Below are positions 27,244-33,873 of a stretch of DNA of 64,000 nucleotides, in pieces (the first letter of the stretch is position 1; each line of letters opens with the position of its first letter). A program made the position numbers and the translations under genes. The notes below the pieces were generated by a model. The model searched no databases, had not been told where the DNA came from, and saw only the letters and a program-made list of their open reading frames with translations. Origin of the DNA: Methylohalobius crimeensis 10Ki (GTDB lineage Bacteria; Pseudomonadota; Gammaproteobacteria; Methylococcales; Methylothermaceae); the NCBI RefSeq assembly GCF_000421465.1, contig NZ_ATXB01000001.1:2325001-2389000 (forward strand), in the 5' to 3' direction.

Positions 27244-28011
27244 ATGTTGAGAACTTTTCGCACCTTGCTGTTTTCGTCGGCCGTCTGGATGCTGACGGCT
27301 CCCGCCCTTGCCGACAAGCTGGAGCAAGCCATCGACACCGAAACCCGGACCTTGTCCGAAGCGGCTCGAAGCCAGAAAAAAATCGACCGCCTGGACGACG
27401 CCACCCGACGCATGCTGGACGAATACCGCCACGCCTTGCGCGAGATCGAATCGCTGAAAACCTACACCGCCCATCTTAAGACCCTGGTTGAATCCCAGCG
27501 CCGCGAAAAGGCGGACCTGGCGCGTCAGATCGAGGAAATCGCCTCCGCCGAGCAGCAAATCGTGCCCTTGATGCTGAACATGGTGACCGCCCTGGAGCGA
27601 CTCGTCCAACTGGACACCCCCTTCCTGCCCGAAGAGAGGCGGCAACGGATTGCCCAGCTCAAAGCGATGCTCGATTCGGCGGAAACCTCCACCGCGGAAA
27701 AATTCCGTCGGATTATCGAGGCTTATCAGATCGAAAACGACTACGCCCATACCATCGAAGCCTATCGCGCCGAACTGGCGCTAGGTGACGAAACCCGGCC
27801 CATGGATTTCCTCCGTGTCGGCCGGGTCGCTTTGTTCTACCTGACGCTGGATGGAAAATCCGCCGGTTTATGGAACGCCCGCCAGGAACGATGGGAGACG
27901 CTTCCGGACGAATATCTCCGCCCCCTCAGTCAGGGACTCCGCATCGCACGTAAGGAAGCGGCCCCGGATCTATTGACTCTCCCCATACCGGCGCCGGAGG
28001 TCGAACAATGA
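27244..28011 (+). CDS. DUF3450 periplasmic coiled-coil protein of the TonB2 operon
   Basis: A 255-residue exported protein with a signal peptide (cleavage near ALA-DKLEQ, residue 23). A long coiled coil runs to about residue 115 (SQKKIDRLDDATRRMLDEY and following). The C-terminal globular part contains MDFLRVGRVALFYLTLDG and LSQGLRIAR. DUF3450 proteins regularly precede TtpC/ExbB2/ExbD2/TonB2 genes. Their role in TonB energy transfer is not well defined. Its stop overlaps the next start (ATGA). Confidence 0.85.
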   Translation: MLRTFRTLLFSSAVWMLTAPALADKLEQAIDTETRTLSEAARSQKKIDRLDDATRRMLDEYRHALREIESLKTYTAHLKTLVESQRREKADLARQIEEIASAEQQIVPLMLNMVTALERLVQLDTPFLPEERRQRIAQLKAMLDSAETSTAEKFRRIIEAYQIENDYAHTIEAYRAELALGDETRPMDFLRVGRVALFYLTLDGKSAGLWNARQERWETLPDEYLRPLSQGLRIARKEAAPDLLTLPIPAPEVEQ

Positions 28012-29441
28012 AAAACGTCGTGCGATTCCTGATGAACATACCCCTCGCCTCCCTCCGGAAGCAAAACCGATCGTTATTGAATGATGGGTTCCGGCCAACG
28101 TTTCTCTCCACCTTATTGTTGAGCGTTGCGCTCCTTGTCCCCCCCGCCCACGCGGCACCGCCGGATCTGGACCAACTGCTGCAGGAAGTCCGGCGCCAAC
28201 AACAGGCCATGACCCAAATCAACCGCGAACGCGAGGCGGAGTTTCTATCCGACCACGACCAACGCAAGCGTTTGTTGGCCGATGCCAAGACGACGCTGGA
28301 AACCTTGGAAAACCAGGCGGATTCGTTGAAATCCGAATACGAGGCCAATCAGCAAGCCTTGGCGGAACTGGAAGATAAACTGCAGGCGCAAAGCGGCGTT
28401 TTGGGGGAAATCGTCGGCACCGTCCGCCAGGCCGCCGGAGATCTGCGGGCCGATCTCAAGCAATCGCTGGTATCGGCTCAATATTCCGGCCGGGCAACCC
28501 AGTTGGATCCGATCGCCGACGGCAAGCGGCTGCCCACCCTGAAACAACTGAACACCCTCTGGTATCTCCTCCAACAGGAAATGACCGAGGCCGGCAAAGT
28601 GGTGAAATTCCAGACCAAGGTACTGGATAGCGCAGGCGTCCCCCGTCAAGCCGAAGTGGTGCGCATCGGCACCTTCAACGCGCTCGCCGACGGCCTTTAC
28701 CTCCGCTATCTGCCGGAAACCGAAGGACTGATGGAATTGCCGCGGCAGCCGGAAGGCCGCATCCTTTCGCTGGCCGAAGCATTCATGGACGCCAGCGGCG
28801 ACTACGCGCCCGTAGGCCTCGATCCGACCCGGGGCGCCCTGCTCGATATGCTCATTCAGACCCCCAATGTCTGGGAACGCATCCAACAAGGCGGACTGAT
28901 CGGTTATATCATCCTGGCGCTCGGGGCGGTGGGACTCTTGATCGTCGCGGTGCGCCTGATCTACCTCTTCCGGGCGGGCCGGCAGGTGGAAAAGCAACTT
29001 TCCGATCTGGAAAATCCGCGCGCCGACAATCCTTTGGGGCGTATTCTGGAAAACACCCTCAGCGCCAAGACCTTGGATCCCGAGAATTTGGAAGCCCTCT
29101 TGGACGAGACCATTCTGCGGGAAATCCCTCCCTTGGAGCGAGGCCAACCCTTGGTGAAGCTGCTCACCGCCGTCACGCCGCTGCTGGGGCTTCTGGGAAC
29201 CGTCACCGGCATGATCCAGACATTCCAAGCCATCAGTTTGTTCGGCACCGGCGACCCCAAACTGATGGCCGGTGGCATTTCCCAGGCCCTGGTCACCACC
29301 ATGCTCGGACTGGCGGTCGCCATTCCGCTCCTGTTCCTCCATTCCCTGCTGGCCAACCGCAGCCGCACGATCATCCAAATTTTGGAGGAACAAAGCGCGG
29401 CCTTGGTCAGCCAGATTCTGGAAAAGCGAAAGGCGGCCTAA
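28008..29441 (+). CDS. ttpC: TtpC-like MotA/TolQ/ExbB proton channel protein with periplasmic extension
   Basis: A 477-residue protein with a signal-like N-terminal hydrophobic segment (FLSTLLLSVALLVPPAHA), a long coiled-coil periplasmic domain and a transmembrane helix near 295-320 (LIGYIILALGAVGLLIVAVRLIYLF). The C-terminal MotA/TolQ/ExbB domain includes PLLGLLGTVTGMIQTFQAISLFG and GISQALVTTMLGLAVAIPLLF. This is the architecture of TtpC, which is required for the TonB2 system of Vibrio. It would work with the adjacent ExbB, ExbD and TonB. Confidence 0.9.
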   Translation: MKNVVRFLMNIPLASLRKQNRSLLNDGFRPTFLSTLLLSVALLVPPAHAAPPDLDQLLQEVRRQQQAMTQINREREAEFLSDHDQRKRLLADAKTTLETLENQADSLKSEYEANQQALAELEDKLQAQSGVLGEIVGTVRQAAGDLRADLKQSLVSAQYSGRATQLDPIADGKRLPTLKQLNTLWYLLQQEMTEAGKVVKFQTKVLDSAGVPRQAEVVRIGTFNALADGLYLRYLPETEGLMELPRQPEGRILSLAEAFMDASGDYAPVGLDPTRGALLDMLIQTPNVWERIQQGGLIGYIILALGAVGLLIVAVRLIYLFRAGRQVEKQLSDLENPRADNPLGRILENTLSAKTLDPENLEALLDETILREIPPLERGQPLVKLLTAVTPLLGLLGTVTGMIQTFQAISLFGTGDPKLMAGGISQALVTTMLGLAVAIPLLFLHSLLANRSRTIIQILEEQSAALVSQILEKRKAA

Positions 29442-29449
29442 GGAGCGGC

Positions 29450-29962
29450 ATGCACCTATTCACCGCCGTCTCCGAATTTCTCGCCCAAGGCGGGCCGGTC
29501 ATTCCATTCATACTGGCGCTGTCGGTGGTGCTCTGGACCCTGGTGGCGGAACGCTATCTGTTCTTCCGCTGGGTCTATCCGCGCCTGCGCGACCGCTATC
29601 GGGACCGTTGGCTCGCCCGCGATGACCGCCATTCCTGGTACGCCCACCGCATTCGGGAGGGCCTGATTTCCGAGGCGCGCCTTGAGCTGGCCCGTCCTCT
29701 GATCCTGATCAAAACCCTGGTGGCCTTATGTCCCCTGCTCGGCCTGTTGGGAACCGTCACCGGCATGATTCACATGTTCGACGTGCTGGCGGTATTCGGC
29801 ACCGGCAACGCCCGCGCCATGGCCACCCACATTTCCCACGCCACCTTGCCCACCCTGGCAGGCATGACCGTCGCCATCGCCGGTCTTTACTTCAGCCAAA
29901 GAATTCAGCACCGGGTGGAGGACGAAACCCGGCACCTGACCGACAGCCTACATTTCGATTAA
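29450..29962 (+). CDS. exbB: ExbB2-type biopolymer transport protein
   Basis: A 170-residue MotA/TolQ/ExbB channel subunit with three membrane helices, including PVIPFILALSVVLWTLVAERYLFF near the N terminus. The signature LVALCPLLGLLGTVTGMIHMFDVLAVFG and HISHATLPTLAGMTVAIAGLYF follow. This short form is typical of ExbB2. Together with ExbD it uses the proton gradient to energise TonB. Confidence 0.93.
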   Translation: MHLFTAVSEFLAQGGPVIPFILALSVVLWTLVAERYLFFRWVYPRLRDRYRDRWLARDDRHSWYAHRIREGLISEARLELARPLILIKTLVALCPLLGLLGTVTGMIHMFDVLAVFGTGNARAMATHISHATLPTLAGMTVAIAGLYFSQRIQHRVEDETRHLTDSLHFD

Positions 29963-29966
29963 GCCC

Positions 29967-30380
29967 ATGAGACGACGTCATCGCAGCAACGACAACCAAG
30001 ACAGCGGCGACATCAATCTGACGCCGATGTTGGACATCATTTTCATCATGTTGATCTTTTTCATCGTGACCACCTCCTTCGTCAAGGAGGCCGGAATTCA
30101 GGTCAACCGCCCCAGCGCCCAGACCGCCGAACGCCAGGAACGGGGCAATATCATCGTCGCCATCCGTCCCAACGGGGAAATCTGGATCGACAAACGCCCG
30201 GTGGACATTCGCGCGGTCCGCGCCGTGGTGGCCCGGCTGAAAGCCGAGAATCCGCTGGGCACGGTGGTCATCGCCGCCGATCGCGAAGCCAAGGTCAACA
30301 TCCTGACCCGGGTCATGGACCAGATTCGCCTCGCCGGGGTGACCGACATGGCCATCGCCGCGGCCGACCAATCGCGATGA
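29967..30380 (+). CDS. exbD: ExbD2-type biopolymer transport protein
   Basis: A 137-residue protein with one transmembrane helix carrying the essential aspartate: INLTPMLDIIFIMLIFFIV, Asp near residue 26. The periplasmic domain ends MDQIRLAGVTDMAIAA, a standard ExbD sequence. The stop overlaps the tonB start. Confidence 0.95.
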   Translation: MRRRHRSNDNQDSGDINLTPMLDIIFIMLIFFIVTTSFVKEAGIQVNRPSAQTAERQERGNIIVAIRPNGEIWIDKRPVDIRAVRAVVARLKAENPLGTVVIAADREAKVNILTRVMDQIRLAGVTDMAIAAADQSR

Positions 30381-31015
30381 GGGCGCTTCTCCGCTGGTGG
30401 GCACCGGCCCTGCTGCTGGGACTGGCGGCCTCCCTGGGGCTGTTCTGGCTGATGCACTGGATGATTTCCGACGGCAACCCGCCCCAGCCGGAAACCCAAT
30501 CCAGACGCTTGGTGGATTTCGTGCGCCTCAAGCGCGAGCCGCCTCCGCCGCCTGAAACCCGCAAACCGCCGCCCAAGCCGCCGGAAAAAGTGCCTCCGCC
30601 GCCCAAGCCGGCCCTGGCCACTCCGCAACCGGTGACCGCCAAGACGCCGAACATCGACATGCCGCCGCTGGACATTTCCGTGTCCCAGCGTCTGCGCAGT
30701 TCCTTGACCGCCGGCATCGAAGTGGCCCCCGGCGGTTCTCCGAACGCCGGCCTGATTCCCCTGGTGCGCGTACCGCCCCGGTATCCGATGCGGGCCCGAA
30801 TGCGGCGCACCGAAGGGTGGGTCAAACTGGAATTCACGGTGACCCGCGACGGCAGCGTCGAGGATGTGCGGGTAGTGGAAGCTCACCCGCGCGGCGTGTT
30901 CGATCGGGCGGCCATCCGCGCCATCTCGCGCTGGAAATTCAAGCCCCTGGAGATCGACGGCCGCAAGGTGGAACAGAGAGCGGTTCAAGTACTGGAATTC
31001 AAGTTGCGCCAATGA
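30377..31015 (+). CDS. tonB: TonB2-type energy transducer
   Basis: A 212-residue TonB. An N-terminal membrane anchor covers about 7-30. A proline-rich span (about 55-85, PPPPETRKPPPKPPEKVPPP) crosses the periplasm. The C-terminal TonB domain has PLVRVPPRYPMRARMRRTEG, VKLEFTVTRDGSVEDVRVVE and AIRAISRWKFKPLEIDGR. It would energise the receptor at 23.3 kb and other receptors. Start and stop both overlap neighbouring genes, so the whole operon is translationally coupled. Confidence 0.95.
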   Translation: MRALLRWWAPALLLGLAASLGLFWLMHWMISDGNPPQPETQSRRLVDFVRLKREPPPPPETRKPPPKPPEKVPPPPKPALATPQPVTAKTPNIDMPPLDISVSQRLRSSLTAGIEVAPGGSPNAGLIPLVRVPPRYPMRARMRRTEGWVKLEFTVTRDGSVEDVRVVEAHPRGVFDRAAIRAISRWKFKPLEIDGRKVEQRAVQVLEFKLRQ

Positions 31016-32481
31016 AAGCCTTTTCACAATTTTCCCTGCCCGTGCTGCAAAGACCGGGGGGTTACCATCCGGGACGCCGTGAACCCCTCGCCGGGGACTC
31101 CCCCCACCCAACCCTCCCCCCGCTGGGGGGAGGGCTATGGAGGTGGGTGGCCCATGTCATCGGCATCGGGATTCTACCCCCAACCCTCCCCCCGCTGGGG
31201 GGAGGGCTAGGGAGGGGGGTGAACGCCCTTCAGGCAACCCCCCAGCCCTTGCCTCAACATCCAAACAGGTGGCTTTGTAAACGCATTCTGAGCCTCCCGA
31301 TCGTTCTGCTATGGTTCACCCTGGGGTGTGCGACCATCGCTTCGGCCCAAACCACCGTTTCGCCCGCCACTTTCGAAGCGCTCGAGGAAGCCGAGAAATT
31401 ATTGGATCGGGAAGCCTATGCCCAGGCCGCCCATCTCCTCAAGCAACGCTTGGAGAAGGTCGAAAAGCCCTTGGAAAAGGCCTATCTCCTTCGCGCGCTC
31501 GGCTCGGCTCATTCGCTTCAGGGAAATTATTCCCGGGCGGCGAAATTTCTGGAACAGGCCCTGGCCACCGACGGATTGGACGAAACACAGAAGCGGCAAA
31601 CCTGGCTCAACCTGGGGCAGCTCTACGCCGCTGCGGATCAACCGTCCAAAGCCGCCGCCATGCTCGAGCGCTGGCTCAAGACCTCCCCCGAAATCGAGCC
31701 GCAGGACCACATTCTCCTGACCCAGGTTTACACTCAGCTGGAACAATACCGAAAAGCGCTGAGCCACTTGAACCAAGCCATCGCCCAATCTTCGCGCCCG
31801 CGGGAAGACTGGCTGCAGTTGCAGCTGGGACTCCACTACCAGCTCAAACAGTATTCCGCCGCCATCGAAGACGTGAAAGCGCTGCTTCGCCTAAAACCCG
31901 ACGCAACCAAGTATTGGGAGCAACTGGCCGGCCTCTATCACCAAGTCGACCGGCCGATCACCGCCGCGGCGGTCCAGGAACTGGAAAACTATTTGGGATT
32001 TTTAGACCGGGAATCGGAGATCATCCATCTGGTCCAAATGCTGCGTTCGGTCAATGTCCCCTATCTGGCCGCGCAACGCCTGAATGACGCCCTCGAGGCC
32101 GGCCGGGTGAAGCGAAATTTCAAGCACCTGAACCTCTTGGCTTCCGCGTGGATCGAAGCGCGGGAGTGGAATCGCGCCATTCCCGCGCTGGAACAGGCGG
32201 CGAGCGTGAGCGCCAACGGCCGCACCTGGTTGCGACTCGCCCAGATTCACATCGAGCAGGAAGATTGGTCCCGGGCCATCACCGCCCTGAACAAGGCTTT
32301 GACCAAAGGCAAACTCGACTCCCCGGGGCAAGCGTGGCTGCTGCTGGGCAGCGCCCACTTCGAACAAGACGCCCTCGACAAGGCCCGCTCGGCCTTCGGC
32401 AAAGCATCCCAATATTCCCGAACCCGAAAATCCGCAACCCAATGGCTGACTTATCTGGAGCGCCTACAGACAGCCCCCTAG
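31012..32481 (+). CDS. TPR protein of the TonB2 operon, with repeat-derived N-terminal insertion
   Basis: A tetratricopeptide protein of 489 residues from the ATG at 31012, which overlaps the tonB stop. TPR-like helices run from about residue 125 to the end (EALEEAEKLLDREAYAQAA; KARSAFGKASQYSRTR). TPR proteins commonly end TonB2 operons. The first about 70 residues are unusual. They read through two GC-rich palindromes that encode TLPPLGGGL twice, and the apparent signal peptide (RILSLPIVLLWFTLGCATIASA) only comes afterwards. A GTG at 31219, preceded by AGGGAGG from the second palindrome, could be the real start (420 residues) and would place the signal peptide near the N terminus. Confidence 0.8.
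   Translation: MKAFSQFSLPVLQRPGGYHPGRREPLAGDSPHPTLPPLGGGLWRWVAHVIGIGILPPTLPPLGGGLGRGVNALQATPQPLPQHPNRWLCKRILSLPIVLLWFTLGCATIASAQTTVSPATFEALEEAEKLLDREAYAQAAHLLKQRLEKVEKPLEKAYLLRALGSAHSLQGNYSRAAKFLEQALATDGLDETQKRQTWLNLGQLYAAADQPSKAAAMLERWLKTSPEIEPQDHILLTQVYTQLEQYRKALSHLNQAIAQSSRPREDWLQLQLGLHYQLKQYSAAIEDVKALLRLKPDATKYWEQLAGLYHQVDRPITAAAVQELENYLGFLDRESEIIHLVQMLRSVNVPYLAAQRLNDALEAGRVKRNFKHLNLLASAWIEAREWNRAIPALEQAASVSANGRTWLRLAQIHIEQEDWSRAITALNKALTKGKLDSPGQAWLLLGSAHFEQDALDKARSAFGKASQYSRTRKSATQWLTYLERLQTAP
31104..31219. repeat. Two in-frame copies of a GC-rich palindromic repeat
   Basis: The 30-bp core at 31108-31137 recurs identically at 31180-31209. Each has the arms CCCTCCCCCC and GGGGGGAGGG around a 2-base loop. 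The copies are 72 bp apart, a multiple of three, so the frame stays open. They lie at the 5' end of the TPR gene. Confidence 0.85.
32376..32481 (+). repeat. TPR gene 3' end, upstream copy of a duplication
   Basis: This stretch encodes the C-terminal KASQYSRTRKSATQWLTYLE of the TPR protein. A diverged copy is found at 33054-33153, after hicBA. Confidence 0.75.
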
Positions 32482-32531
32482 GTTTGGCATCTCTCCCCGA
32501 TAGCTATAGATATTATGATTTCACTTTTCCA

Positions 32532-32557
32532 GTGTAAAATATCGTAAAAGCTTACAC
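32532..32557. promoter_or_regulatory. Inverted repeat in the hicBA leader
   Basis: GTGTAA (32532-32537) and TTACAC (32552-32557) form an inverted repeat with a 14-bp centre, about 50 bp before hicB. HicB antitoxins often repress their own promoters by binding such sites. The link is inferred from position. Confidence 0.35.
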
Positions 32558-32607
32558 GTTTTCGTGCACCGACAAGGTGGGCAAACAAAGTTATCGAGAG
32601 AGCGCTT

Positions 32608-32826
32608 ATGATGGAATTCACTGCCATATTCGAGCAAGTCCCTGAAGGTTATATCGCGTTTGTAGAAGAGCTACCCGGTACCAACACTCAGGGCGCCACG
32701 TTGGAAGAGGCAAGAAACAATCTGCGCGAGGCCATAGAACTGGTCTTAGAAGCCAATCGTGCGCTCGCCGAAGAATCCATCCGGGGCCATACGGTTCTCA
32801 AGGAGCGGTTCACCACAACGGCATAA
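32608..32826 (+). CDS. hicB: HicB-family antitoxin
   Basis: A 72-residue protein with the partial RNase-H-like HicB fold: FTAIFEQVPEGYIAFVEELPG, then GATLEEARNNLREAIELVLEANR. There is no added DNA-binding helix-turn-helix, as in the short HicB class. It would neutralise the HicA toxin encoded next. The stop shares one base with the hicA start (TAATG). The order antitoxin-toxin is the less common hicBA order. Confidence 0.9.
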   Translation: MMEFTAIFEQVPEGYIAFVEELPGTNTQGATLEEARNNLREAIELVLEANRALAEESIRGHTVLKERFTTTA

Positions 32827-33011
32827 TGAAGCGCCGCGATCTACTCAAGCACTTGAAGCGACACGGTTGCGAACAATTCCGGGAAGGTGGAAAACACACC
32901 GTGTTTGTAAACCGCACAGCAGGCAAAAGCTCCACCGTACCTCGTCACCGGGAAATCAACGAATATCTGGCTCAACGAATCTGCAAGGATCTTGACATTC
33001 CTCTCCCATAG
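32826..33011 (+). CDS. hicA: HicA-family mRNA interferase toxin
   Basis: A 61-residue double-stranded-RNA-binding-fold toxin. It has KRRDLLKHLKRHGCEQFREG, the catalytic histidine in GGKHTVFVN, and STVPRHREINEYLAQRICKDL, all typical of HicA. It cleaves mRNA when not bound by HicB. The gene looks intact. Its neighbours and the flanking duplication suggest that the pair was inserted between the TPR gene and trmB. Confidence 0.92.
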   Translation: MKRRDLLKHLKRHGCEQFREGGKHTVFVNRTAGKSSTVPRHREINEYLAQRICKDLDIPLP

Positions 33012-33051
33012 GGTCGTGAGCACAAAATAGTCCCGTTGATTTGGATGCATC

Positions 33052-33079
33052 AAGCCTTGACAAGATTTCGTCAAGGCTT
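33052..33079 (+). terminator. Hairpin after hicA
   Basis: A 10-bp perfect stem, AAGCCTTGAC/GTCAAGGCTT, with an 8-base loop. No T-run follows, so it may be a weak terminator or a recombination scar. Its right arm merges into the duplicated TPR sequence. Confidence 0.4.
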
Positions 33080-33153
33080 CCCAGCATTCCCTAACCCGAA
33101 AATACGCAAACCAATGGCTGAACTATCTCGACCGTCTCCAAACAAATCTTTGA
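33054..33153 (+). pseudogene. Remnant of the TPR gene C terminus (duplication)
   Basis: In one frame the sequence reads KASQHSLTRKYANQWLNYLD, then RLQTNL and a stop. This closely matches the true C terminus of the TPR protein (KASQYSRTRKSATQWLTYLE). There is no start codon or upstream domain. The remnant overlaps the beginning of trmB, so before the insertion the TPR gene probably overlapped trmB directly. Confidence 0.75.
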
Positions 33154-33842
33154 AATCGCCCCCACGTCGCCGCATCCGCAGCTTCGTCCGCCGCGAAGGC
33201 CGGCTCACACCCGGTCAAGAACGGGCATTGGAAAATCTATGGCCGCGCTACGGCCTTTCGCCGGATCGGATCTTGACGCCCGAGACGACCTTTTCCCGGC
33301 CGGTGCCCCTCATCCTGGAAATCGGTTTCGGCAACGGCGAAAGCCTGTTGCAGATGGCCGTTCAATACCCGGAGTTCAATTACCTGGGGATCGAAGTCCA
33401 CCGCCCCGGTGTCGGCCGTCTCTTCTTGGAGCTTTCGGAGCACCATCTGGATAATGTTCGGGTCTACCATGCCGACGCAGTGGAAGTGTTGCAGTCCTGC
33501 TTGACGGAAGGAACGCTGGACCGAATCAATATCTTCTTTCCCGATCCCTGGCCGAAAAAGCGCCACCACAAACGGCGGCTGATTCAGCCCGACTTCGTCG
33601 CTTTGCTGGCCAACCGTTTGAAATCGGGCGGCCTGCTCCATCTCGCCACCGACTGGCCCGACTACGCCGAGCACATGCGAACCGTCCTCGCAGCTAGCCC
33701 GGCTTTTCAAGCGACCGAACCCGACCGGCTGATACCGCCGCGACCGCCCACCAAATACGAGCGCCGCGGCCGCCGCCTGGGCCATCCGGTTCAAGATTTG
33801 GCTTATCTTGCATGTGAATCCAAAAGACCAAAGGACCGATGA
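33114..33842 (+). CDS. trmB: tRNA (guanine-N7-)-methyltransferase
   Basis: Methylates G46 of tRNAs using SAM. It has the conserved IRSFVRREGRLTPGQERALE, the SAM-site ILEIGFGNGESLLQMA, and INIFFPDPWPKKRHHKRRLIQ. The C-terminal TKYERRGRRLGH is also a family feature. The ATG at 33114 (242 residues) is chosen; it lies inside the TPR remnant and lacks a clear ribosome-binding site. A TTG at 33150 is an alternative. The frame is open to 33036, but that part is insertion-derived. Confidence 0.94.
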   Translation: MAELSRPSPNKSLKSPPRRRIRSFVRREGRLTPGQERALENLWPRYGLSPDRILTPETTFSRPVPLILEIGFGNGESLLQMAVQYPEFNYLGIEVHRPGVGRLFLELSEHHLDNVRVYHADAVEVLQSCLTEGTLDRINIFFPDPWPKKRHHKRRLIQPDFVALLANRLKSGGLLHLATDWPDYAEHMRTVLAASPAFQATEPDRLIPPRPPTKYERRGRRLGHPVQDLAYLACESKRPKDR

Positions 33843-33849
33843 GAGCTTC

Positions 33850-33873
33850 AATCCCGCTTCGGGAAGCGGGATT
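33850..33873. terminator. Bidirectional hairpin between trmB and the histidine kinase gene
   Basis: A perfect 10-bp stem, AATCCCGCTT/AAGCGGGATT, with a CGGG loop lies between two converging genes and touches the kinase stop codon. It can end transcription from either side, although the T-runs are short. Confidence 0.55.

Noticed and set aside
26929-27750. A 273-codon minus-strand frame across the intergenic region and the DUF3450 gene
   Set aside because: Most of it is antisense to the DUF3450 coding sequence, and the rest is intergenic without codon structure.
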